Positions 45,288 to 53,592 of a stretch of DNA of 64,000 nt are shown here, piece by piece; within the stretch, counting starts at the first letter, position 1, and each line of letters begins with the position of its first letter. The DNA is taken from positions 124,001-188,000 of the forward strand of contig NZ_LUKD01000005.1 of NCBI RefSeq assembly GCF_001592745.1, read 5' to 3'. The position numbers were made by a program, and so were the translations under genes. Source of the DNA: Bdellovibrio bacteriovorus (GTDB taxonomy: Bacteria > Bdellovibrionota > Bdellovibrionia > Bdellovibrionales > Bdellovibrionaceae). The notes below the pieces were generated by a model, which saw only the letters and a list, made by a program, of their open reading frames with translations, was not told the origin of the DNA and made no database searches.

Positions 45288-46057
45288 CCGGTTTTTTAAC
45301 TATTTTCCAACGCGAGATCGCACGTTTTCTGAAAGTGCTTGTGCAGACAGTGGTGACGCCATTCATCTCGTCATTTTTATACCTTTTGATTTTCGGTGTT
45401 TCCTTGGGTGAACAGATGGCCGCTCACCAAGGTGTTAGCTATATCGCTTTCTTGATTCCCGGATTAATGATGATGGGTTTGATCAATAACTCTTTTCAAA
45501 ACTCTTCGTCATCAATTGTGTCTTCAAAGTTCTCTGGGGACCTTGAGGATTTGCGTGTAGCACCCGTGACCGACCGAGAAATTATTTGGGCTATGAGTTT
45601 AGGGGCCTTAGTGCGCGGAAGTATTGTCGCCTTGATCACTTACACTGTGGGATCTATCTTCATGTATTATCAACGTGGAGAGTGGCTGGCCATTGCTCAT
45701 CCATTTGTCACTTTATTCTTTATCATTATTGCCGGTTTGATTTTTGGAATGATCGGTATCAGTGTGGCTTTCTGGGCAAAAACCTTTGATCAGTTGTCTG
45801 CGTTTTCGGCTTTTATCCTTTTGCCATTAACTTATCTGGGTGGAGTATTTTTATCCATCGAACACCTGCACCCATTCTGGCAGGCCGTCTCAAAAGCGAA
45901 TCCTCTTTTGTATTTGATCAATGGTCTTCGCTACGGCATTCTGGGAGTCAGTGACGTTAACGTATGGACAGCGGCGGTGATATCCGTTTTGGGATTTATC
46001 TTCTTCTATGCGGGTGCTCACTTCAGTCTAAAAAAAGGCTCTTTTCAACGTTGGTAA
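45284..46057 (+). CDS. ABC-2 type transporter permease
   Basis: 257 residues with six membrane segments, typical of ABC-2 permeases of NodJ/DRA type: FLIPGLMMMGLINNSF, then the LTYLGGVFLSIEHLHPFW motif. It starts in the stop of its ATPase gene. The next gene, a secreted MBL-fold hydrolase, begins 5 nt after its stop, so the three genes are likely co-transcribed. Confidence 0.92.
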   Translation: MTGFLTIFQREIARFLKVLVQTVVTPFISSFLYLLIFGVSLGEQMAAHQGVSYIAFLIPGLMMMGLINNSFQNSSSSIVSSKFSGDLEDLRVAPVTDREIIWAMSLGALVRGSIVALITYTVGSIFMYYQRGEWLAIAHPFVTLFFIIIAGLIFGMIGISVAFWAKTFDQLSAFSAFILLPLTYLGGVFLSIEHLHPFWQAVSKANPLLYLINGLRYGILGVSDVNVWTAAVISVLGFIFFYAGAHFSLKKGSFQRW

Positions 46058-46062
46058 ACTTC

Positions 46063-46932
46063 ATGAAGATTCGGTCACTGCTAAAAACAATTCCCCTTAT
46101 ATTTCTTTTAATGTCTTTACCAGTGTGGTCGCAAAACGAAAGTGTTAAATTCACGGTTTTAAAGACGGGATCTATAGATCCTTTAGAGGCGACGACGCTT
46201 CAAGGAGGCTCTTGGTTTAAGCGCTTCCCTATGACTCATCCAGCATTTCTAATCGAACATCCCAAAGGAAACTTTCTGTTTGATACGGGTCTGGGAACGA
46301 AGGCGAAAGAACAAGTTCAAGACATGGTCTGGTGGGCCCGTCTTGCGACGGAATTTAATCAGGATGTTTCAGCTCTAGAACAAATCAAAGAAAAAGGCAT
46401 TAAACTCGACAGAATCATTCTTTCGCATGCGCACTTCGATCACTCCAGTGGTGTTGTGGACTTCCCAGATTTGCCCATTGAGGTGACGGTTGAAGAAATG
46501 GCTTTCGCAAAAACGAAAGATGCAAGCGCGGCGATTTTTCCTTCTCTTTTTCCAGAAACGGTCCAATTTAAAACCTATGAACTTGAGGCCAAAGAATATG
46601 AAGGCTTTCCCAAAAGCCGTGACATCTATGGTGATGGTAAGCTTGTTCTGGTCGGTCTTCCGGGACATACTCCAGGTTCAGTGGGACTTTTTGTAAATCT
46701 GTCGATCGAAAAAAGAATCTTCTTGGTGGGTGATACAGTCTGGAATGCCGATGCGATAGAGCAAGGCGTGCCGAAATTCTGGTTCTCTAAAAAGTTCGTC
46801 GATAATAAGCCTGATGAAGTCATGCTGCGAATTCAGGAATTGCAAGCCCTTCAGAAAAGAAGCCCGGAAGTTTTAATTGTTCCGAGCCATGATGCCAGAT
46901 CTGTCGCCAAAGCCATGGAGCTAGCGAAGTAG
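46063..46932 (+). CDS. Secreted metallo-beta-lactamase-fold hydrolase (lactonase-like)
   Basis: 289 residues from the ATG at 46063, which follows the permease stop by 5 nt; a start at 45964 lies inside that gene. Signal peptide about 1-24 (LIFLLMSLPVWSQ). The metal-binding HAHFDHSSG (about 113-121) is followed by further ligands near LVGLPGHTPGSVG, VGDTVWNAD and IVPSHD. The pattern fits the AHL-lactonase/AttM-type subgroup more than class B beta-lactamases. Its export to the periplasm or outside is unusual for AHL lactonases; the substrate is unproven. Confidence 0.85.
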   Translation: MKIRSLLKTIPLIFLLMSLPVWSQNESVKFTVLKTGSIDPLEATTLQGGSWFKRFPMTHPAFLIEHPKGNFLFDTGLGTKAKEQVQDMVWWARLATEFNQDVSALEQIKEKGIKLDRIILSHAHFDHSSGVVDFPDLPIEVTVEEMAFAKTKDASAAIFPSLFPETVQFKTYELEAKEYEGFPKSRDIYGDGKLVLVGLPGHTPGSVGLFVNLSIEKRIFLVGDTVWNADAIEQGVPKFWFSKKFVDNKPDEVMLRIQELQALQKRSPEVLIVPSHDARSVAKAMELAK

Positions 46933-46960
46933 GGGCCTTAAGTTGGCCCCTTATGGCGAA

Positions 46961-47299
46961 CTAATAGTTCACTGTTTGTACAGCTTGCGTGTTGTTCTGT
47001 TGAACTTCCGATGGAACATATCCTGGAGCTGCCACTGCCGGAGCTTGAGCAGGCGCATGGTTGTAAGAAGAAGTTCCGTCATTGACGACGCTGAAATTCA
47101 AAGACTCAAATTGTTGGCGACGGTTTCTTTCGTCTTCCAAGCGAGCGGCTTCCAATTTTTCAAGAATTGAGTTTTCAGTTTTTACTTCAAGTTGTTTGCG
47201 CGCGTCTTTAAGTCCCTCAAGTGCTGCCGCATTGGAAGTCACAAGTTGGGCTTGAGCTGCAGTACTTACTAATAATGATACAAGAATGATTTTTTTCAT
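46961..47299 (-). CDS. Secreted protein with coiled-coil and Ala/Pro/Gln-rich tail
   Basis: 112 residues from the ATG at 47299 (AAGGGG upstream); a start at 47353 is not supported. Signal peptide about 1-18 (MKKIILVSLLVSTAAQA), then a Glu/Lys/Arg-rich helix (EGLKDARKQLEVKTENSIL) and a polar C-terminus with APAQAPAVAAPGYVPSE. Resembles small envelope proteins; no family is known. Confidence 0.65.
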   Translation of the reverse strand: MKKIILVSLLVSTAAQAQLVTSNAAALEGLKDARKQLEVKTENSILEKLEAARLEDERNRRQQFESLNFSVVNDGTSSYNHAPAQAPAVAAPGYVPSEVQQNNTQAVQTVNY

Positions 47300-47465
47300 T
47301 GTAGGGCCCCTTTTTGCGTCTCTCATAACCATAAAGCCGTCCGAATGAATCATCTAATGCTCTGCGCCTTACAATTCTACAAGGTGTTTGTGTATGCAGT
47401 GCGTCACAAGGTTCTTTGTCATTCGGTTCTTGATAGGTTAAACCTCTTTCTTTCGGGAGTTTCAC

Positions 47466-48797
47466 ATGTTCGAGAATTTATCTGACAAGATTATGGCGAG
47501 CCTTAAAAAGGTCCGTGGTCAAAGCAAGATCACGGAAGCTAACATTGAGGACGTCATTAAAGAGATCCGCCTCAGTCTTTTAGAAGCGGACGTGAACTTC
47601 AAAGTCGTTAAGATATTTATTGATAAGGTAAAAGCCAAAGCCCTGGGGGCGGAGGTTCTTCAAAACGTCAATCCAGGACAAATGTTCGTTAAGATCGTTC
47701 ATGATGAGCTCGTGAACGTTTTGGGTGGCGGCGCTGTTGATATCAACGTACGTGAAAATCCGAGCGTGATCTTTATGGTGGGTTTGCAAGGGGCGGGTAA
47801 AACCACGTCTTCAGCAAAGCTTGCTCTTTATATTCGTCAAAAATTGGGTAAAAAACCCGGCATGGTGCCAGCGGACATCTATCGTCCCGCGGCCATCGAT
47901 CAGTTGCAGACTTTAGGTCGTCAAAACAACATTCCAACCTTCCCAACTCAAGTCGGAATGAAGCCTGAGGAAATCTTAGAAAAATCCAAGCAGTGGGCGA
48001 AGGACAACATGGTTGATGTTGTGATCGTCGATACGGCGGGGCGCTTGCAGGTTGATGATGAACTGATGAACGAGTTGGGCCGCCTTCGCGAAATTTGGAC
48101 TCCGCAAGAAATCCTTCTTGTGGCCGATGCCATGCTCGGTCAGCAGTCTGTGAATGTCGCAGAAGGTTTCCATAAAAAATTAAATCTGACAGGACTTGTG
48201 CTCACGAAAGTAGACGGGGACGCGCGCGGTGGTGCGGCCTTATCTATTCGTGAAGTGACAGGCATTCCAATTAAGTTCCTGGGCGTGGGTGAAAAAGTCT
48301 CTGCTCTGGAAGTCTTCCATCCGGATCGTCTTGCTGGGCGTATCTTGGATATGGGGGACGTTCTTTCTTTGGTCGAAAAAGCGCAGGAAGTGATCGATGA
48401 AAAGTCGGCGCGTGATTCCGCGAAAAAGATCATGAAGAATGAATTTACTTTGGAGGACTTCCTAGCTCAGATCCAGCAGCTTAAAAAAATGGGCGGCTTT
48501 GAAAGCATCTTGAAATTTTTACCTGGCATGGGTGAACTCAGCAAACAGCTGAAAAATATGACCCCACCTGATGCTGAGATGAAAAAGATCGAGGCCATCA
48601 TTCGCTCCATGACCTATCAGGAAAGACACAACCATAAGCTTCTAAACGCTTCGCGTCGTCAGCGTATTGCGAAGGGGAGCGGAACTCAAGTTCAAGATGT
48701 GAACAAGCTGGTAAAGCAATTTGAGGACGCTAAGAAGATGATGGGTGGAATGATGAAAATGGGCATGGGTCGAGGTGGAATGAAGTTCCCATTTTAA
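47466..48797 (+). CDS. ffh: Signal recognition particle GTPase Ffh
   Basis: 443 residues. NG domain about 1-295: G1 GLQGAGKTT from residue 108, VDTAGRL (G3) and TKVDGD (G4). The M domain about 300-443 is Met-rich at the end (KKMMGGMMKMGMGRGGM) and carries the signal-peptide groove. It delivers signal-peptide-bearing ribosomes to the membrane with 4.5S RNA and FtsY; the RNA gene is not in this window. Strong GGGAG upstream. It leads the rpsP-khpA-rimM-trmD gene string. Confidence 0.96.
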   Translation: MFENLSDKIMASLKKVRGQSKITEANIEDVIKEIRLSLLEADVNFKVVKIFIDKVKAKALGAEVLQNVNPGQMFVKIVHDELVNVLGGGAVDINVRENPSVIFMVGLQGAGKTTSSAKLALYIRQKLGKKPGMVPADIYRPAAIDQLQTLGRQNNIPTFPTQVGMKPEEILEKSKQWAKDNMVDVVIVDTAGRLQVDDELMNELGRLREIWTPQEILLVADAMLGQQSVNVAEGFHKKLNLTGLVLTKVDGDARGGAALSIREVTGIPIKFLGVGEKVSALEVFHPDRLAGRILDMGDVLSLVEKAQEVIDEKSARDSAKKIMKNEFTLEDFLAQIQQLKKMGGFESILKFLPGMGELSKQLKNMTPPDAEMKKIEAIIRSMTYQERHNHKLLNASRRQRIAKGSGTQVQDVNKLVKQFEDAKKMMGGMMKMGMGRGGMKFPF

Positions 48798-48866
48798 CGC
48801 TTGATATTTAATCGTTAACACAGTACACACTTGGTCTTACTGTTTTTGAAACAAGAGGTTTAAGAA

Positions 48867-49115
48867 ATGGCAGTTGTAATTCGTTTGGCTCGTATGGGCG
48901 CAAAGCACGACCCTAAATACCGCATCACTGTAGCTGATTCTCGTCGCTATGTTACTGGTAAATTCCTTGATATTCTTGGAACTTACATCCCAACTCCTAA
49001 AGGTAACGACAAAAAAGTTGAGCTTGATCTAGCTAAAGTTGAAGAGTGGATCAAAAAAGGTGCTCAGCCTACAGACCGTGTAAAACACGTTATTAAGTTG
49101 GCTCAAGCTAAATAG
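48867..49115 (+). CDS. rpsP: Ribosomal protein S16
   Basis: 82 residues, normal length. The N-terminal VVIRLARMGAKHDPKYRITV and LGTYIPTPKG are family hallmarks. Small-subunit assembly protein. SD is AAGAGG. It lies 69 nt after ffh and 64 nt before khpA; these three are probably one operon. Confidence 0.96.
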   Translation: MAVVIRLARMGAKHDPKYRITVADSRRYVTGKFLDILGTYIPTPKGNDKKVELDLAKVEEWIKKGAQPTDRVKHVIKLAQAK

Positions 49116-49179
49116 TATTTGGCATTTGTTCCGATTTCGTTAGAATATCGGACAGGTACTATCTGTTGTGGGGGTAATT

Positions 49180-49419
49180 ATGGATAGCTTGAAAGACCTC
49201 GTGGAGTTCATGGCGAAATCTCTAGTAGATAAGCCTGAAAAAGTCGAAGTTGATGAAATCCCTGGTCAGCAAACCACTCTTCTTGCTTTGAAGGTTGATA
49301 AAGAAGACCTGGGCAAAGTGATTGGTAAGCAAGGTAAAACAGCAGCCGCAATGAGAACTATCATCCGCGCAGCTGGTACAAAACTTAACAAGCGTTATCA
49401 CTTAGATATCGTAGAATAG
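49180..49419 (+). CDS. khpA: RNA-binding KH-domain protein KhpA (YlqC)
   Basis: 79 residues from the ATG at 49180; a start at 49168 adds four residues. A single KH domain with the GxxG loop GKQGKT (IGKQGKTAAAMRTIIRAAG). KhpA pairs with KhpB in many bacteria to bind RNA. Between rpsP and rimM it is a standard member of this gene order. An intrinsic terminator follows before rimM. Confidence 0.92.
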   Translation: MDSLKDLVEFMAKSLVDKPEKVEVDEIPGQQTTLLALKVDKEDLGKVIGKQGKTAAAMRTIIRAAGTKLNKRYHLDIVE

Positions 49420-49465
49420 TTAAGCCGCAAGTCCTCAACAGGGGCAAAAATAAAATTCTCTAAGG

Positions 49466-49500
49466 AAGGGGTTGTCACAAGCAACCCCTTCATTTTTTTT
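49466..49500 (+). terminator. Intrinsic terminator or attenuator between khpA and rimM
   Basis: AAGGGGTTG (49466-49474) pairs perfectly with CAACCCCTT (49482-49490), then CATTTTTTTT. It ends 13 nt before the rimM ATG, inside what is otherwise an operon, so it may tune downstream expression. Confidence 0.8.
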
Positions 49501-49512
49501 CTGAGGTTTGAA

Positions 49513-50028
49513 ATGAAATTGGTAGGCAAGGTACGCGAGGCTCATGGACTTAAAGGTGATCTTTATGTTCTTATCTTTTCTGGCGATATCTCTTGGGCAA
49601 AAAGAATGAAGAGCTTTGGTCTAAAACCGAAAGACTCTGATGAAATTCGCACATTCTCTGTGGAAAGAACAAAGCCTTTTAAAAAAGGTCTGATCGTTAA
49701 GGCGGCTGAAATCGCGGATCGCACGGCGGCTGAAGGTGTTGAGCATTTAGAGTTCTTCGTCGACGACGACTTGTTCGTATCTAAGCCTGGGGAAACTATC
49801 TTCCTTTCTGAAATCAAAAACTTCAAATTGAAAGATCCAGAACAAAAACTTCTAGGTGAAATCGTGGATTTCTCTTCGAACGGCGTTCAAGATTTATTGG
49901 TCGTTGAAGCTGCAGGTAAAAAGGTGGAAGTGCCGTTCGTAGATGCTTTCATCAAAAAAATCGATTTCAAACACCAGACTGTGGTGATGGATTTGCCTGA
50001 AGGACTTTTTGATATCGAGAACGCTTAG
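49513..50028 (+). CDS. rimM: Ribosome maturation factor RimM
   Basis: 171 residues, normal family length. N-terminal domain with KVREAHGLKGDLYVLIFSG, and PRC-barrel C-terminal region ending VPFVDAFIKKIDF. Helps S19 and 30S head maturation. GAGG precedes the ATG. It abuts trmD without a gap (stop at 50028), so the pair is translated together. The intrinsic hairpin before it may make rimM-trmD expression lower than rpsP. Confidence 0.94.
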   Translation: MKLVGKVREAHGLKGDLYVLIFSGDISWAKRMKSFGLKPKDSDEIRTFSVERTKPFKKGLIVKAAEIADRTAAEGVEHLEFFVDDDLFVSKPGETIFLSEIKNFKLKDPEQKLLGEIVDFSSNGVQDLLVVEAAGKKVEVPFVDAFIKKIDFKHQTVVMDLPEGLFDIENA

Positions 50029-50856
50029 ATGCTAACGATTGATGTGATCACTCTTTTTCCTGAGATGATTGACGCCGCGGTTTCTCACGGTGTTCTTGGT
50101 CAGGCTTTAAAGAGTGAGCGTCTTTCGGTTAAAACGCACACGCCCCGCGAATTTGCTCAAGACCGTCATCGCACTGTGGACGACCGTCCTTTTGGGGGCG
50201 GTGACGGTATGATCATGTTGCCTGAGACTCTGGAAAAAACGCTCCAGAAAGTGCAACATAAGAATTCCAAAGTGATCTATCTTTCCCCCCAAGGAAAAAC
50301 TCTGACAGATGAAATGGCTCGTTCTTTTTCTAAAGAAGAGCATCTGGTTTTTATCTGCGGCCGCTATGGCGGTATTGATCAGCGTATTATTAATTCCTAC
50401 GTCGATCAGGAAGTGTCGATCGGGGACTATGTGTTATCTGGCGGAGAGCTAGGCGCTCTTGTTGTGATCGACGCCTTAGCGCGTTTTATCCCCGGGGTAT
50501 TAGGTCACGATGATTCCGCAGATAAAGACAGTTTTTCTGAAGGGCTGTTAGAGTATCCGAATTTCACCAGACCACGCGCGTATTTAGAGCAAGAAGTTCC
50601 AGAGGTTCTTCTTGGTGGAAATCACAAAGTGATTGAAGAGTGGAAGAAGAAAGTATCCGCGCTTGTGACACTTAAAAAACGTCCCGATTTATTTAAAGAA
50701 TTTCTTAAAGTAGAAAACGAAAAGTATCAGGCGCAGAAGAAAAAAAAGACAGCCGCTCCTTTAAAAGAACTGATCGAGTTTTATAAAACTCTCAGTGAAA
50801 ATGATTTAAAGGTGCTGGGGCTGGAAGATCTGCGCGAGGAAGATTTCAATGTCTGA
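50029..50856 (+). CDS. trmD: tRNA (guanine-N1)-methyltransferase TrmD
   Basis: 275 residues. SPOUT-fold enzyme that makes m1G37 in tRNAs. Key segments: [36 protein letters not shown] and [15 protein letters not shown], with the knot region 85-140. The C-terminal part is longer and Lys-rich ([17 protein letters not shown]), extending the usual 240-250. The downstream gene overlaps by 8 nt. Confidence 0.96.
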   Translation: MLTIDVITLFPEMIDAAVSHGVLGQALKSERLSVKTHTPREFAQDRHRTVDDRPFGGGDGMIMLPETLEKTLQKVQHKNSKVIYLSPQGKTLTDEMARSFSKEEHLVFICGRYGGIDQRIINSYVDQEVSIGDYVLSGGELGALVVIDALARFIPGVLGHDDSADKDSFSEGLLEYPNFTRPRAYLEQEVPEVLLGGNHKVIEEWKKKVSALVTLKKRPDLFKEFLKVENEKYQAQKKKKTAAPLKELIEFYKTLSENDLKVLGLEDLREEDFNV

Positions 50857-51439
50857 GACTCCCGAAACTCCCTACGTACCAAGACTGGCAATCGGTCTAG
50901 TTCACTATCCCGTGCGTGATCGATTGCAGAAAACAGTGTCGACGAATATCACAAATTTCGACATTCATGATATCGCCCGGGCGGCGACGGTCTTTGGAGT
51001 AGAAAAATATTACATCATCCATCCCATGCAAGAGCAGCTCATGTTCGTTGAGCGCGTCTTGGATCATTGGAGAACCGGGCAAGGCTCGAAGTTCAATCCG
51101 ATGAGGAAAACCGCTTTAAACCCCGTTAAAACCGCCGTGAGTGTTGAGGCAGCGTTGGCTGATTGGAATGTTCCAGACTGCCTAACCATCGCCACCACGG
51201 CCCGTGTGGAGTGGGCGAAAAGAAAGTACTCTTTTGCTGAGCTGCGCCATGAAATGCATGTAGAAAAAAAGCCCGTATTCATGTTATTTGGTACCGGTTT
51301 CGGTATGACAGAACAACTCATTGGGTCTTGCTCTGGAGTCTTGGAGAGTATCCGAGGGGCTCCTCCCAAGGACTACCGCCATCTTTCAGTAAGATCGGCA
51401 GTAAGTATCTGTCTTGACCGCGTAATGGGTCCATGGTAG
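50849..51439 (+). CDS. Stand-alone SPOUT RNA methyltransferase (Methyltrn_RNA_4 family)
   Basis: 196 residues. Matches Methyltrn_RNA_4, an RNA methyltransferase domain known mostly in deltaproteobacteria beside or fused to TrmD. Visible parts: [21 protein letters not shown], then the SPOUT knot-like [15 protein letters not shown] and the C-terminal [19 protein letters not shown]. The target RNA base is not known. The start overlaps the trmD stop by 8 nt, a classic coupled pair. Confidence 0.85.
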   Translation: MSETPETPYVPRLAIGLVHYPVRDRLQKTVSTNITNFDIHDIARAATVFGVEKYYIIHPMQEQLMFVERVLDHWRTGQGSKFNPMRKTALNPVKTAVSVEAALADWNVPDCLTIATTARVEWAKRKYSFAELRHEMHVEKKPVFMLFGTGFGMTEQLIGSCSGVLESIRGAPPKDYRHLSVRSAVSICLDRVMGPW

Positions 51440-51487
51440 ACCCTTGTTTTACTTTTTGTGAAAATTGACTGCTACAAGGATTAAGCA

Positions 51488-51865
51488 ATGGCTAAAGAAA
51501 CAAACCTCGTTCGTCGCGTAAGTGTAAAAGCTGCTAACAAAAATATTCAAGCGTTCAGCTCTGGTGATACTGTTAACGTATTCGTTAAAGTAAAAGAGGG
51601 TGAAAAAGAACGTGTTCAGCTTTACAAAGGTATCGTAACTAAGATCCAAGGATCTGGCGCTGCGAAAACTTTCACAGTTCGCAAAATTTCTGCGGGTGTT
51701 GGCGTTGAAAGAACTTTCCCGTTTTCAAGCCCTGCACTTGATAAAGTTGAGCTTGTAAACGTAGGTAAAGTACGTCGTTCTAAACTTTACTACCTACGCT
51801 CTCTTGAAGGTAAAGCTGCGAAGATTGAATCTGAGCTAGTATCTGCTGCTAAAGCAGAAGCTTAA
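51488..51865 (+). CDS. rplS: Ribosomal protein L19
   Basis: 125 residues, usual size. Contains the L19 core [34 protein letters not shown] and [20 protein letters not shown]. Large-subunit protein at the 30S-50S interface. AAGGA upstream. It is closed by a strong terminator, so it is the last gene before rnhB. Confidence 0.96.
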   Translation: MAKETNLVRRVSVKAANKNIQAFSSGDTVNVFVKVKEGEKERVQLYKGIVTKIQGSGAAKTFTVRKISAGVGVERTFPFSSPALDKVELVNVGKVRRSKLYYLRSLEGKAAKIESELVSAAKAEA

Positions 51866-51898
51866 TTCTTCTCGACAGAACATTTCTGTTAAATTTAA

Positions 51899-51930
51899 AA
51901 AAGACCTAGGACTCACGTTCTAGGTCTTTT
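51899..51930 (+). terminator. Terminator of rplS
   Basis: AAAAGACCTAG (51899-51909) with CTAGGTCTTTT (51920-51930) and a following CTTTTTT. It ends the ribosomal-protein operon. Confidence 0.9.
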
Positions 51931-52096
51931 CTTTTTTCTCGCATCACTAAATATTCCTACCAAAAGGTGCAACGGAACTTTGGCTATTTCGCCAAATATC
52001 CCAAAGAACTTTTGGTTTTCGACGCGATTGTTTTCCGGTGACCGCGACTGGCTCTATGTCTAATATGCGCAGGATTTGTGGGGATGGCGCTAAGAC

Positions 52097-52810
52097 ATGG
52101 TAGTATCGAAAAAAACGCTCGCTAAAAAATCTGCAGCTAAGAAAATCACACTCAAAAAAGCGAAGCCTAAGAAAACGCTCAAAAAGGAAGAGTATCCTAA
52201 GGTGAACTGGCGCGAGTTCTTTCCCGAGCCTGTGATTGGTGTGGATGAAGTGGGACGTGGATGTCTTGCGGGGCCGGTCTATGCAGCAGCTGTGATCTTC
52301 AAATCGGACGCTCTGGCTGAAGATGTCACAGATTCAAAATTATTATCCGAAGAACGTCGCGAAGAATTAGCGGCGCTCATTCAAAAAGAACATCATGTAG
52401 GAATTGGTTTTGCGACAGTAGAAGAAATCGACGAGATGAATATCTTGCGGGCTTCCTTGCTGGCGATGAAACGCGCGGTTGAAGCTTTAGGGGTGAAGGG
52501 TGGTCATGTGCTGATTGACGGCAACATGAAGATCCCCGGACTTGAAGGCTTTGAGCAAACGACTATGGTTAAAGGGGATTTGCGAGTGGCTCCGATTTCA
52601 GCGGCGTCGATTGTTGCGAAAGTGACAAGAGATCGTCTGATGAAACAGTTAGGAGAAAAATATCCTCTTTATGGATTCGAAGTTCACAAAGGCTACTCAA
52701 CGCCGGTTCACAAAGACAGCATCGTCGCGCACGGACCGTGCAGCGTGCACCGTAAATCCTTCGCGGGCGTTAAAGAATACCTCGCAGAACTCGTCGTCGA
52801 CGAAGAATAA
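52097..52810 (+). CDS. rnhB: Ribonuclease HII with Lys-rich N-terminal extension
   Basis: 237 residues. Removes RNA primers and single ribonucleotides from DNA. The active site begins with Asp50-Glu51 in [17 protein letters not shown]; further acids include DSKLL and DGN. The first 32 residues, [17 protein letters not shown] and so on, are an unusual Lys/Ala extension like a histone-type DNA-binding tail; E. coli RNase HII (198) lacks it. The 231-nt gap after rplS contains the terminator. yraN follows in the +1 frame. Confidence 0.94.
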   Translation: MVVSKKTLAKKSAAKKITLKKAKPKKTLKKEEYPKVNWREFFPEPVIGVDEVGRGCLAGPVYAAAVIFKSDALAEDVTDSKLLSEERREELAALIQKEHHVGIGFATVEEIDEMNILRASLLAMKRAVEALGVKGGHVLIDGNMKIPGLEGFEQTTMVKGDLRVAPISAASIVAKVTRDRLMKQLGEKYPLYGFEVHKGYSTPVHKDSIVAHGPCSVHRKSFAGVKEYLAELVVDEE

Positions 52811-53150
52811 ATCCCTTTATTGGGCCCATCAGCGTGGGCTTGATTCAGAAAAACTAGTTCAAAAATTTTATGAAAGAAAAGGCTATACACTTCTGGCGCA
52901 ACGGGTGGTCACGCCTTTTGCAGAAGTGGATTTGATTTTTCAAACGCCGGAAGGTCATGCCCTGATGGTGGAAGTAAAGACCACCAATATTGCGGATTTT
53001 CAACCGCATCGAATTTCCCGAAAGCAAAAAGCTCGATTGGTGCGGGCGCTCCAGTATTTAACAAGCAAACTTGAAAACCTCGTCGAAGTTCACTGGGCCT
53101 TTGTCACAAAAGACGGAACGGTCACCATTATTGAAGACATCAGTGGTTGA
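52809..53150 (+). CDS. yraN: YraN/UPF0102 family nuclease-like protein (start unresolved)
   Basis: The coding frame resumes with aaa at 52809 and has about 113 residues of UPF0102: RGLDSEKLVQKFYERKGY, then FAEVDLIF and MVEVKT with the E-x-D and E-x-K acids of an endonuclease-like fold. YraN is of unknown role and follows rnhB in many genomes. No ATG, GTG or TTG occurs in frame between the rnhB region and the domain start; the nearest ATG (52671) is 137 nt inside rnhB with a far ribosome binding site. Coordinates therefore mark the first codon after the rnhB stop, not a proven start. Confidence 0.75.
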   Translation, partial: KSLYWAHQRGLDSEKLVQKFYERKGYTLLAQRVVTPFAEVDLIFQTPEGHALMVEVKTTNIADFQPHRISRKQKARLVRALQYLTSKLENLVEVHWAFVTKDGTVTIIEDISG

Positions 53151-53182
53151 CTAAAACCCCTTATCGCAAGCGACAATGAAGT

Positions 53183-53518
53183 ATGCGCAAAATTATTTTT
53201 ATCATCGCTCTTCTTTGTCAGTTTCAAACCGCCCAAGCCGAAGGTCTTCGTGACTTTCTAAAAAGCTGTGCATGGGGAACTTTAGGTGGAGCCGCAGTAG
53301 GAGTGATGAGTTTGGCGGTTGAAGATAAGCCCAGTGAAAGCTGGAATAACGTCGCTAAAGGTGCTTCACTTGGCTTGTATGCGGGCATCGCTTACGGTCT
53401 GGTGAAAATGAATCAAGAGCCTAAGATGCAACAGGCTCCGGATTTTGCCATCGTCCCGCAGTTCCAAGAAGGAAAAGTCGATGGCGTCATGCTTTCTAAA
53501 ACCATTCTAGATTTCTAA
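53183..53518 (+). CDS. Small exported protein, Gly-rich membrane segments
   Basis: 111 residues. Signal peptide about 1-19 (IIFIIALLCQFQTAQA), then WGTLGGAAVGVMSLAVE and ASLGLYAGIAYGLVK, two Gly/Ala-rich stretches like a glycine-zipper membrane motif. Unknown function. A bidirectional terminator follows, shared with lptD. Confidence 0.7.
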   Translation: MRKIIFIIALLCQFQTAQAEGLRDFLKSCAWGTLGGAAVGVMSLAVEDKPSESWNNVAKGASLGLYAGIAYGLVKMNQEPKMQQAPDFAIVPQFQEGKVDGVMLSKTILDF

Positions 53519-53546
53519 ATTCAAATTGAATGTATGAATTCTAAAT

Positions 53547-53575
53547 AAAAAGGCTGAGAAACCTCAGCCTTTTTT
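53547..53575. terminator. Bidirectional terminator before lptD
   Basis: AAAAAGGCTGAG pairs with CTCAGCCTTTTT around AAAC, with T and A runs at either side. It serves both the 53183 gene and the convergent lptD. Confidence 0.9.
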
Positions 53576-53592
53576 ATTTTTTAAACTAAGAA

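Noticed and set aside
52671-52808. ATG 52671 as the yraN start
   Set aside because: It would translate 46 residues of rnhB in another frame, and the AGGAG is too far; kept only as an alternative in the finding.
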